Shown here piece after piece: positions 25,209 through 33,228 of a stretch of 64,000 nt of DNA. The position numbers and the translations under genes are program-made. Below the pieces are notes generated by a model. That model was not told where the DNA came from. It did not search any database and was given only the letters and a program-made list of their open reading frames with translations. The stretch covers positions 4,099,501 to 4,163,500 of the forward strand of contig NZ_CP152407.1 of NCBI RefSeq assembly GCF_038958875.1, read 5' to 3'. Each line of letters opens with the position of its first letter. The stretch's first letter is position 1. This DNA comes from Acidovorax sp. FHTAMBA. Lineage in GTDB: Bacteria > Pseudomonadota > Gammaproteobacteria > Burkholderiales > Burkholderiaceae_C.

Positions 25209-26693
25209 TCAGGCCGTGCCGCCCACGGTCAAACCCTCGATGCGCAGCGTGGGTTGGCCCACGCCCACGGGCACGCTCTGGCCTTCCTTTCCGCAGGTGC
25301 CGACGCCACTATCGAGCCGCATGTCGTTGCCGATCATCGTCACCTTCTTGAGCGACTCGGGGCCGCTGCCAATGATGGTGGCGCCCTTCACCGGGTACTG
25401 GATCTTGCCGTTTTCTACCCAATACGCCTCACTGGCCGAGAACACGAACTTGCCCGAGGTGATGTCCACCTGCCCGCCCCCGAAGTTGCTGGCGTACAGG
25501 CCCTTCTTGATGCTCGCGATGATCTCCTGCGGGTCCTTGTCGCCGCCCAGCATGTAGGTGTTGGTCATGCGTGGCATGGGAATGTGCGCATAGCTCTCGC
25601 GGCGGCCGTTTCCGGTGGGCGCCACACCCATCAGGCGTGCATTGAGCGAATCCTGGATGTAGCCCTTCAGGATGCCATCTTCGATCAGCACGTTGCGCTG
25701 GCTGGCGTGGCCCTCGTCGTCCACATTCAACGAACCCCGACGGTCGGCAATGGTGCCATCGTCCAGCACCGTCACGCCCTTGGCCGCCACGCGCTGGCCA
25801 ATGCGGCCGCTGAACGCGCTCGAGCCCTTGCGGTTGAAGTCACCTTCCAGCCCGTGGCCAATGGCTTCGTGCAGCAGGATGCCGGGCCAGCCCGATCCCA
25901 GCACCACCGTCATCTCGCCCGCAGGCGCGGGGCGCGATTCCAGGTTGACCAGGGCTGCGTTCACGGCCTCGTCCACGTACCTGCCCATCTGCTCGTCGTC
26001 AAAGTAAGCCAGGCCAAAACGCCCGCCGCCACCGGCCGAGCCCATTTCACGGCGGCCGTTCTGCTCGGCGATCACAGTGACCGACAGGCGCACCAGCGGG
26101 CGCACGTCGGCGGCCAGGGTGCCGTCGGCACGGGCCACCAGCACCACGTCGTATTCGCTGGCGAGGCCAGCCATCACCTGCGCCACCCGCGAGTCCTTGG
26201 CACGGGCGCGCTGCTCCAGCTTTTCCAGCAAGGCCACCTTGGCCGTGCTGTCCAGTGATGCGATCGGGTCAACACCCGGATACAGGCTGCGCCCCGCCGC
26301 TACTTTTTTAGGAGCTACTCGCGCTTTACCATCCTGCGCTGCAGCCGAAATAGACCGCACAGTGCGAGCCGCATCCAGCAGGGAGGCCTCCGAGATGTCG
26401 TCCGAATAGGCGAAAGCCGTCTTTTCGCCACTCACCGCGCGCACGCCCACGCCCTGGTCGATGCTGAACGAGCCCGTCTTGACGATGCCCTCTTCCAGGC
26501 TCCAGCCCTCGCTGCGCGTGTACTGGAAGTACAGGTCGGCGTCATCCACCTTGTGGGTGCGGATCTCGGCCAGCGCGCGCGCGAGGTGGCGTTCATCCAG
26601 GCCGAAAGGGGTCAGCAGCAGTTCGCGGGCAACATCGATGCGCTGGCTGGTGGCCGCGCGCTGGGGCGCGGCAGTGGTGGAGCGAAAGGTCAT
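25209..26693 (-). CDS. tldD: Metalloprotease TldD
   Basis: TldD/PmbA-family zinc peptidase, which with PmbA (TldE) processes modified peptides and degrades unfolded substrates such as CcdA. At 494 aa it is near the usual ~480. The metal motif HEAIGHGLEGD is present, as are the downstream GTIADRRGSLNVDDEGH and the C-terminal GVGTCGKEGQSVPVGVGQP motif. An odd Lys/Ala-rich segment at residues ~118-131 (DGKARVAPKKVAAG) is encoded by DNA that matches the dispersed palindromic repeat, so it seems to be a tolerated insertion in the N-terminal domain. Confidence 0.95.
   Translation of the reverse strand: MTFRSTTAAPQRAATSQRIDVARELLLTPFGLDERHLARALAEIRTHKVDDADLYFQYTRSEGWSLEEGIVKTGSFSIDQGVGVRAVSGEKTAFAYSDDISEASLLDAARTVRSISAAAQDGKARVAPKKVAAGRSLYPGVDPIASLDSTAKVALLEKLEQRARAKDSRVAQVMAGLASEYDVVLVARADGTLAADVRPLVRLSVTVIAEQNGRREMGSAGGGGRFGLAYFDDEQMGRYVDEAVNAALVNLESRPAPAGEMTVVLGSGWPGILLHEAIGHGLEGDFNRKGSSAFSGRIGQRVAAKGVTVLDDGTIADRRGSLNVDDEGHASQRNVLIEDGILKGYIQDSLNARLMGVAPTGNGRRESYAHIPMPRMTNTYMLGGDKDPQEIIASIKKGLYASNFGGGQVDITSGKFVFSASEAYWVENGKIQYPVKGATIIGSGPESLKKVTMIGNDMRLDSGVGTCGKEGQSVPVGVGQPTLRIEGLTVGGTA
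26301..26340. repeat. Dispersed palindromic repeat inside tldD
   Basis: CTACTTTTTTAGGAGCTACT followed by CGCGCTTTACCATCCTGCGCT keeps the spacing of the intergenic repeats (TAGCTA, GCGCTTTACCA, GCGC) but is decayed and stays in frame. Confidence 0.6.
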
Positions 26694-26758
26694 CCGGGCA
26701 TTTTAGGCGCGCAGCCCCGCCCTGACTGGCGAAGGGCCACACGCCGCCGCCCGGCGCC

Positions 26759-27097
26759 TCAGGATGCCGTCTGGTCGTCGAGCGTTGCCTGCGGCGCGTG
26801 GGCCTGGACCGACTCGATGCCGGCATCGCGCGCCTTGGCGCCGGAGTACATCTGGCTTTGCCCGATGATCTGGCCGTTACCTGCCTTGAGCGTGAAATAG
26901 GGCGAACCGTCCTTGGCACTGAGGCGGCCGAAGCGTCCATCGTCCGGGGCGTTCTTGCGCACGGATTCGATGCCATTCAGGGCACTCGCACGAGACTCGT
27001 ACATCTCGCTGGTCAGAATGACCTGGCCGTTGCTGGCCAGCAGGTTGAATACGAATTTGTCGTTCTTCGTCTTTTTCAGCTCGAACTTCGCCGCCAT
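26759..27097 (-). CDS. YegP/DUF1508-family protein with two repeats
   Basis: A 112-aa protein with two tandem DUF1508 units: FELKKTKNDKFVFNLLASNG ... SRASALNGIESVRKNAP, then GSPYFTLKAGNGQIIGQSQMY ... ARDAGIESVQAHAP. YegP-type proteins are small cytosolic proteins of unknown role. The ATG at 27097 begins the first repeat directly. It stands between rodA and tldD on the same strand, with about 86 bp to rodA. Confidence 0.9.
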   Translation of the reverse strand: MAAKFELKKTKNDKFVFNLLASNGQVILTSEMYESRASALNGIESVRKNAPDDGRFGRLSAKDGSPYFTLKAGNGQIIGQSQMYSGAKARDAGIESVQAHAPQATLDDQTAS

Positions 27098-27183
27098 GAG
27101 GTTTCCCTTCACATCGCCAAGGCACAGTTGGCCCCGTGGTTTGTACCCCGTTGGCGCACTGCGTGCAAGGCGGCGCGAAGACC

Positions 27184-28356
27184 CTACAGCGCAGGGCGCG
27201 CGTCCTTGGAGTCGCGCTTGTGCGCGCGCGCCACCGACATCAGAATGCCCAGCGCCAGTCCCAGGGTGACCATGGCCGTGCCGCCATAGCTGATGAAGGG
27301 CAGCGGCACCCCCACGACGGGCAGGATGCCGCTGACCATGCCCATGTTCACGAAAGCGTAGGTAAAGAAAATCATCGACACCGCCGCTGCCATGAGACGC
27401 CCGAACAGGCTCGTGGCACCCGCGGCAATGGCCAGGCCACGCCATACAAGAAGCAGAAAGCAGACCAGCAAAAACACGTTGCCCGCCAGCCCGAACTCTT
27501 CCGAAAACGCCGCAAAAATGAAGTCTGTTGTGCGCTCGGGGATGAACTCGAGATGGGTCTGCGTGCCCGCCATGAACCCCTTGCCCCAGATACCGCCGGA
27601 GCCGATGGCGATCATGCCCTGAATGATGTGAAACCCCTTGCCCAGCGGGTCCCGGGTGGGGTCCAGCAGGGTGCAGACACGTTGCTGCTGGTACTCATGC
27701 AGCACCACCCAGCGCACGCCTTCGGCGCACAGATGGTCTCCGAGCAGCACCAGCGCCAGGATGCCGCCGCCCCCCAGCAATACCGGCGGCAACACCAGCT
27801 TCCAGGACAGGCCCGCAAAAAAGATCACCGACAGGCCGGCCGCCAGCACCAGCAGCGAGGTACCCAGGTCGGGCTGTTTCATGATCAGCCCGACCGGAAT
27901 GGCCAACAGCAGGCCCGCAGCCACAAAATCGAGAGGGCGCAACGCACCCTCGCGCTTCTGGAACCACCAGGCCAGCATCAGCGGCATGGCAATTTTCAGA
28001 ATTTCGCTCGGCTGGATCACGATGCCGACGTTGACCCAGCGGGTGGCCCCCTTTTTGGTGATGCCAAACAGCGCCACAGCCACCAGCAGCGCCACGCCGG
28101 CGAGGTACAGCGGCACGGCAAAGAGCATGATTTTCTGCGGAGGCACCTGGGCCACCATGAAAAGAATCGCCCCCGCAATGAGCATGTTGCGCCCATGGTC
28201 GGCAAAGCGCGTCCCATGGTCGTAGCCCGACGAGTACATCGCCACCAGCCCCGCGCACGCCAGCAGCGCCACCAGCAGGACGAGCGGCAGGTCGAACCCG
28301 CGAAACAGGGGCAGAAAACGCTGGGCGAACGAGGGCTTTTCGAAAACAACGGCCAT
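27184..28356 (-). CDS. rodA: Rod-shape peptidoglycan polymerase RodA
   Basis: SEDS-family glycosyltransferase that polymerises lipid II during cell elongation with PBP2. It has 390 aa and about ten membrane segments. Family motifs are LACAGLVAMYSSGYDHG, the loop region GIVIQPSEILKIAMPLMLAWW, KQPDLGTSLLVLAAGLSV and the C-terminal VGVPLPFISYGGTAMVTLGLALGILMSV. mrdA and mreBCD are not in the window. The Ser/Thr kinase gene lies upstream on the same strand with a 36-bp gap, so coexpression is possible. Confidence 0.95.
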   Translation of the reverse strand: MAVVFEKPSFAQRFLPLFRGFDLPLVLLVALLACAGLVAMYSSGYDHGTRFADHGRNMLIAGAILFMVAQVPPQKIMLFAVPLYLAGVALLVAVALFGITKKGATRWVNVGIVIQPSEILKIAMPLMLAWWFQKREGALRPLDFVAAGLLLAIPVGLIMKQPDLGTSLLVLAAGLSVIFFAGLSWKLVLPPVLLGGGGILALVLLGDHLCAEGVRWVVLHEYQQQRVCTLLDPTRDPLGKGFHIIQGMIAIGSGGIWGKGFMAGTQTHLEFIPERTTDFIFAAFSEEFGLAGNVFLLVCFLLLVWRGLAIAAGATSLFGRLMAAAVSMIFFTYAFVNMGMVSGILPVVGVPLPFISYGGTAMVTLGLALGILMSVARAHKRDSKDARPAL

Positions 28357-28392
28357 CGCAGGATTATCGGGCCGCTTCGGGGGGGCCTGGCG

Positions 28393-30831
28393 TCATCCCG
28401 CTTGGCGGAAAGCCATCACGGCCTGGTTGCGCAGCGTGCGCAGCAGCCCCAGGGCCTTGTCGTCGACCACGATGCCCCCGGGGGTGGCCTGGTCGGCGTA
28501 GATCAAGGCAAAGGTCTGGCCCTTGATCTGCAGCGGTAGCAGCAGAAACGATGGTGCGTTGAGTCCCTGGCGGTACCACTGGGGCAGCCGGGCCTGCATC
28601 TTGGGTTCGGTCGCATCGTTGATGAGGGTATCGGCCCCGCGCTGGCAGACGGCGGCAAACAGGTCCCCTTGCGCCGCCAGTGGAATCCGCATCGCACGCA
28701 CCGCCGCATCGCTGCCCTCGCCCAGGCCGAAGCGCCCGGTCAGCAGATCCGTGCGCGCCTCGCGCAGGCAGAACACCATACGCCGGAAACCCAGCGCGCG
28801 GAACATCGTCTCCAGAATCATGCGCAGCACGTCATTGAGCTGGAAATTCTCGACCATGGCATTGGTGATGTCCTGGATGCCCGCCGCCAGCACCTCGTTG
28901 ACCTGAGCCACCGACACCGCGCCACCGGCCTGCGATTCCAGCACCGCCGGCAGGGGCTGGGTCTCGCTGCCGCGCAATTCATGCGGCTCCAGGGCGTCCT
29001 CCTGCGCGCGCGCGGCGCCCGTGGGTGGGGGCAACTGCAGCAGCCGCGCCGCAGGTGTGCCGGGGGCAACCCGCAGGTCCAGCGCTTCGGCAAGTGCCAC
29101 GAGCTTGTGGCGGGCCCGCAAGGTGGCCTCGGTAATCTTGCTGGCGGGCAGTGCCAGCGTGCGCGCATAGCGGGTGCCGATCTGCTCGAGGCGGGCCTCC
29201 AGCGAGGCGGCCTCACCCAGAAGCATGTTGCTGGCCACCTCGTTGGCCGCCATGGCCACCCACCGCAGCCGCTCTGCCCCCTGCTCGGGCGGGCGCTGCA
29301 TCGGCGAGCCCAGCGGTTTGCGCATGCAGCGCTGCAGGCTCTCGGGCAGCCCCCAGACCCGGGCCACGCCCACCCCCAGGTCCTCGAAACCCAGGCCCAG
29401 CACCTGGAGCGCGGCAGACTCTTCGCCGCCTTCCACACGGCCGGACTCGACCAGGGAGCGCACCTGATGCGCCTCTTCCGGGAAGTAAAAGGTGCACAGC
29501 ATGCGGCCCAGGTTCTGGAACATGGCGCCAATGAAGGCCTCCTCGGCCGCCTGGCCGGGCTCGCACAGCTCCGCCGCCACCGATCCGGCCATCATGGCGC
29601 GCAGGAACTCCTCGCGCATCTGGCTGGCGTGCTGCTTGTCCTGCATGTGGTCCAGCAGCACCAGGCTGAGCGCCATGTTGCGCACGGCGTTGAACCCCAC
29701 CAGGCTCACCGCGCGCGAAACAGTGCTGATGGTTCCGCGCCCCGCATGGGCATAGTGCACGCTGTTGACCAGGCGCAGCAGCTTGTTGGTGAGCGCCACG
29801 TCCTTCAAGATCTCGTGCGTGAGATCGCTGATGCTGTCGTCCTCCGAATTGGCCACGCGCTGGATGCGGGCCACAGAATCCGACAGCGCGGGGAAGTCGC
29901 TCTTGTGGCGCATGCGCCGCAGCAAAAAATCCAGCGTGGCATTGCTGGCCGCCGTGGGGGCGCTGGCGGGTGCCGCCCAGGCACGCAAGGCATCGCGAAA
30001 CTCCGCAGCCGACGGGTAGCGCTGGCCCGGCTCACGGGCCATGGCACGCTGCAAAATCGCCCGCAACCCGTCGTCCACGCCGGGGCCCAGGTCCTCCGGC
30101 AGCGCCAGGGATTCGTTGGCGATGCGGTAGAGCGCCTGCCAGGTGTCCTTCTGGTGGATCAGCGGCCGGCCGGTCAGCAGCTCCACCAGCACCAGCGCGG
30201 CCGAATACACATCCATGGACGGCGCGGGGGCTGCCCCGGCAGCCGCCTCGGGGGCCAGATACGCCGGGGTGCCACTGGCCAGCTGCGAATCCGGCGCGGC
30301 CTGCACCGGCGCTGCCATGCCAAAGTCCATCACCCGCGCATGGCGCTGGCTGTCCACCATGATGTTGGAAGGCTTCAGGTCGCGGTGCACGATGCCTGCC
30401 TGGTGCGCAGCCTGCAGGCCATCCAGCACATCCACCATCAGCGCCACCGCATCGTGCGGCGTGCAGCGCCCCTGCTGCGCCAGGTGCTCGGCGAGTGTCT
30501 TGCCCGGCACGTACTCGAACACGATGTACGGCTGGCGGCCCTGCACATCGGCCTCGAACACCGGCACGATGAACGGGTGCGCCAGGCGACCCACATGCCG
30601 CGCCTCGCGCAGCCAGTGCTCCAGCACCGACGGGTCCTGGTCCTCCACGGGGCGCAGGAGCTTGATGGCCACCTCGCGCTGCAGGCGCGGGTCCAGCGCC
30701 AGCCACACCGTGGCCTGGGCGCCGCGGCCCAGCAGTTTCTTGAGCTCGAACCGCCCGAGCGACGTGGGCGGCTTCTCGGTGGATCCCTGGGCCCAGCGTC
30801 TGGCGGTGGAAAGCGGGGCAAAATCAGTCAT
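28393..30831 (-). CDS. Ser/Thr protein kinase fused to HDOD and GAF domains
   Basis: An 812-aa cytosolic signalling protein. The kinase domain (about residues 28-290) has a glycine loop GRGAQATVWLA, ATP-binding Lys57 in EVAIKLL, the catalytic HRDLKPSNIM (Asp151) and DFG (169-171), so it should be active. An HDOD domain follows (about 315-520: SDFPALSDSVARIQRVANSE, LTNKLLRLVNSVHYAH, FNAVRNMALSLVLLDHM), then a spacer and a C-terminal GAF-like domain (about 650-800) beginning near INEVL-type helices. HDOD-GAF proteins are linked to signalling; the kinase fusion is unusual but known in Burkholderiales. ATG 30831 is chosen over an upstream codon. It is divergent from the esterase. Confidence 0.88.
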   Translation of the reverse strand: MTDFAPLSTARRWAQGSTEKPPTSLGRFELKKLLGRGAQATVWLALDPRLQREVAIKLLRPVEDQDPSVLEHWLREARHVGRLAHPFIVPVFEADVQGRQPYIVFEYVPGKTLAEHLAQQGRCTPHDAVALMVDVLDGLQAAHQAGIVHRDLKPSNIMVDSQRHARVMDFGMAAPVQAAPDSQLASGTPAYLAPEAAAGAAPAPSMDVYSAALVLVELLTGRPLIHQKDTWQALYRIANESLALPEDLGPGVDDGLRAILQRAMAREPGQRYPSAAEFRDALRAWAAPASAPTAASNATLDFLLRRMRHKSDFPALSDSVARIQRVANSEDDSISDLTHEILKDVALTNKLLRLVNSVHYAHAGRGTISTVSRAVSLVGFNAVRNMALSLVLLDHMQDKQHASQMREEFLRAMMAGSVAAELCEPGQAAEEAFIGAMFQNLGRMLCTFYFPEEAHQVRSLVESGRVEGGEESAALQVLGLGFEDLGVGVARVWGLPESLQRCMRKPLGSPMQRPPEQGAERLRWVAMAANEVASNMLLGEAASLEARLEQIGTRYARTLALPASKITEATLRARHKLVALAEALDLRVAPGTPAARLLQLPPPTGAARAQEDALEPHELRGSETQPLPAVLESQAGGAVSVAQVNEVLAAGIQDITNAMVENFQLNDVLRMILETMFRALGFRRMVFCLREARTDLLTGRFGLGEGSDAAVRAMRIPLAAQGDLFAAVCQRGADTLINDATEPKMQARLPQWYRQGLNAPSFLLLPLQIKGQTFALIYADQATPGGIVVDDKALGLLRTLRNQAVMAFRQAG

Positions 30832-30974
30832 GGTGGGGATCAGTGCAGCGGGCGCCACCGCTTGGCACCCATGCCACCCATCTTATGCCTGTGTCCGCCA
30901 AATTCACAGCGGTGGTTGCCCTGCCCGGCCGCCGCCTGCTGTGGCCCTGTGGTGACCCTGCGAACAGCACACCC

Positions 30975-31559
30975 ATGACCACCACCCACCTTCTGTACCT
31001 GCACGGTTTTCGCTCTTCCCCGCAGTCGGCCAAGGCCCGGCAGATGGCTGCGCATGTGGCGCAGCACCACCCGGGCGTCACCTTCTGGTGCCCGCAGCTG
31101 CCCCCTTCTCCCAGGGAGGCGATGGCGCTGGTAGCCCAAGGCGTGACCACCTGGCCCGGTGCGGCCATGGGCGTGATCGGCTCGTCGCTGGGCGGCTTTT
31201 ATGCGAGCTGGGTGGCGCAGCACAAGGGCTGCCCCAGCGTCATGCTCAACCCCGCCGTGCACCCGGCCCGGGACCTGGCGCGGTACATCGGCGAGCAGAC
31301 CGCCTGGCACGACCCGGCGGAACGGTTCTATTTCCGGCCGGAATACATTGACGAACTGCGCGCACTCGACACGGCATGCATGCCCCCCGCAGCCCCGGAA
31401 CTGGCCATCATTGCCCAAGGTGACGAGGTGCTGGACTGGCGCGAAATGGTGGCCCGCTACCCGAAGGCGCAGCAGATCGTGCAGGAAGGGGGCGAGCATG
31501 CGCTTGCCAACTTCAGCGACTACCTTCCCCGGGTGACAGCGTTTCTGCGCCTGGCCTGA
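30975..31559 (+). CDS. YqiA-like alpha/beta-hydrolase (esterase)
   Basis: A 194-aa small alpha/beta-hydrolase of the YqiA/YcfP esterase family. LLYLHGFRSSPQSAKARQM is the oxyanion region and GVIGSSLGGFYASWVAQ holds the nucleophile Ser in GSSLGG. GDEVLDWREM carries the acid, and a late GGEHALANF carries the catalytic His. The ATG at 30975 begins the conserved MTTTHLLYLHGF; the frame is open upstream but non-homologous. Substrates are unknown; E. coli YqiA cleaves short acyl esters. Confidence 0.88.
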   Translation: MTTTHLLYLHGFRSSPQSAKARQMAAHVAQHHPGVTFWCPQLPPSPREAMALVAQGVTTWPGAAMGVIGSSLGGFYASWVAQHKGCPSVMLNPAVHPARDLARYIGEQTAWHDPAERFYFRPEYIDELRALDTACMPPAAPELAIIAQGDEVLDWREMVARYPKAQQIVQEGGEHALANFSDYLPRVTAFLRLA

Positions 31560-31580
31560 CGGCGCCGGGTCGTCGGCCCG

Positions 31581-33167
31581 TCAGCGCGCCCCGGATGCGC
31601 GCTGGCCTTGCGGCCCTGTCCAGCGCGCAAAGTTGTTGGGGTAGGCGATGCGGTAGCGCTTCATGTGAAAGGCCGCTTCGTCGTCCTTGCCCAGCATCAC
31701 GGCGCTCTCGATCAGCACCTCGATCACGCGGGGCTCGGGCGAATAGTGCAGCAACTCCTGCGCCAGGGCGTTCATGCGCTCGGCGTTGTCCCGGGTCAAA
31801 CCCGTCGTGGTGAGGCGCGCAAAGTCGAGCGTGCCTGAAAACAGCACCGAGCGGGCCACTTTCTCCTGCGTGTTGTCGCGGTAGGCTGGTGAGCGCTGGG
31901 CGCCGGGCTTGTACAGCTGGCTCACCCGGTGGTAATCCCAGGCCGCCAGGCCGCAGGCCGCAAAAACCGCCAGGGCGGCCCCCAGCGCAACCAGCCACGC
32001 ACGCGCCAGCGGCGCGGCAGCGCGCCGTGGCCACAGCAAAATGGCGAGCGACAGCAGCGCCACCAGCTGAAACGGGCCATACCACAGCGGGTACTCCAGC
32101 AGGCTGTGCAGCCCGATGAGGGCCAGCACGCCCCAGGCCAGCTGGCGGGCGGGAACAGTTTCGCGCCAGGGCCGGGCATACACGCAGAGCGCCAGCGCAC
32201 CGGTGCACAGCGCTACCGCAGCAGGCAGGCCCAGCTCCACGGCCAGGTGCAGCGGCAGGTTGTGCGCGTTGTCCAGCAGCACACAAAAGCGCTCGCCGGG
32301 AAACAGTGTGATGTAGTGCGCATAGTCCAGCTCGCCCCAGCCCCATCCCAGCCAGGGTTTCTGGGCAATCAGGGTGAGCACGTTGGACCACAGCACGCGC
32401 CGGCTCGTGCAGCTGTGGGACGCGTCGGCAAACCGGTGAAACAGCGCATCGGCGCGCACCCCTTGCAGCCGCCACAGCGCTTCCGGCAACACCCAGGCCG
32501 CTGCCATGAACACCGCAAAGCCCGCCAGGCCCAGGCCCAGGGCGCTGCGCCGCCCCTCGCCGCGCCAGAGCGCCAGCAATACCAGGATGAGCAGCCACTG
32601 CACCACCGCGGTCCGCGAGGCCGTGGCAGCCCCGCCCACGGCCACCCAGGCCACCGCGATGGCGGCCGCCATGCCCCACAGGCCAGACACTGACGAATTA
32701 CCCGCAATGACCCCCCAAGGCGCGACCCCGGGGCGTGGCTGGCGGTGCAGGGTCCACCACAGCCAGGCCCAGGCGCCCAGGCTGAGCAGGGTGGCCTGCT
32801 GGTTGCGCTGGCGCAGGTTGCCCACCGCCTGGCCCGGCAGCGTGGCATGCAGCCAGGGCCCCCAGCCGACATCGCCCGCCACGTATTGCACCAGCCCGAT
32901 GACGCTGCCCACCAGGGCTGCCAGCCCCAGCCCGCCGGCCAGCAGCAGGCCCCACCCAGCCGGGCCCACGCGCCGCGGTGCACCGGCACGCAACCACGCT
33001 GCAGCCACCAGCAACAGCACCGCGATGCACACCCAGGAGGCCACCAGCGGCCAGAAGCTGGTCAGGGGGGAGTCGGTGACGGCGAAAAGAAACGGCGATG
33101 CCACTGCGAGCAAGGCCAGCGGGACCGCAATGGCATCAAGAAACATGTCGAAAGACCGGGCCGTCAT
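31581..33167 (-). CDS. PglL/Wzy-type O-oligosaccharyltransferase or O-antigen ligase-like protein
   Basis: A 528-aa polytopic membrane protein with about ten to twelve hydrophobic segments and the family features of PglL/WaaL-like ligases. It has a periplasmic loop near RRVLWSNVLTLIAQKPWLGWGWGELDY and LLDNAHNLPLHLAVELGLPAA, with a conserved His after DNA, and a soluble C-terminal tail. PglL proteins transfer lipid-linked glycans to proteins such as type IV pilins. The presence of pilS/pilR here fits, but an O-antigen role cannot be excluded. It is divergent from the RNase gene by about 61 bp. Confidence 0.82.
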   Translation of the reverse strand: MTARSFDMFLDAIAVPLALLAVASPFLFAVTDSPLTSFWPLVASWVCIAVLLLVAAAWLRAGAPRRVGPAGWGLLLAGGLGLAALVGSVIGLVQYVAGDVGWGPWLHATLPGQAVGNLRQRNQQATLLSLGAWAWLWWTLHRQPRPGVAPWGVIAGNSSVSGLWGMAAAIAVAWVAVGGAATASRTAVVQWLLILVLLALWRGEGRRSALGLGLAGFAVFMAAAWVLPEALWRLQGVRADALFHRFADASHSCTSRRVLWSNVLTLIAQKPWLGWGWGELDYAHYITLFPGERFCVLLDNAHNLPLHLAVELGLPAAVALCTGALALCVYARPWRETVPARQLAWGVLALIGLHSLLEYPLWYGPFQLVALLSLAILLWPRRAAAPLARAWLVALGAALAVFAACGLAAWDYHRVSQLYKPGAQRSPAYRDNTQEKVARSVLFSGTLDFARLTTTGLTRDNAERMNALAQELLHYSPEPRVIEVLIESAVMLGKDDEAAFHMKRYRIAYPNNFARWTGPQGQRASGAR

Positions 33168-33228
33168 GCAAAGTCCTGGATCATAGGGGCCGCCAAAGCC
33201 GCGCGGCACCCATGGGAGAATGCCGCCC

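Noticed and set aside
28669..30978. Long plus-strand frame opposite the Ser/Thr kinase
   Set aside because: Shadow frame; the minus strand shows all kinase motifs.
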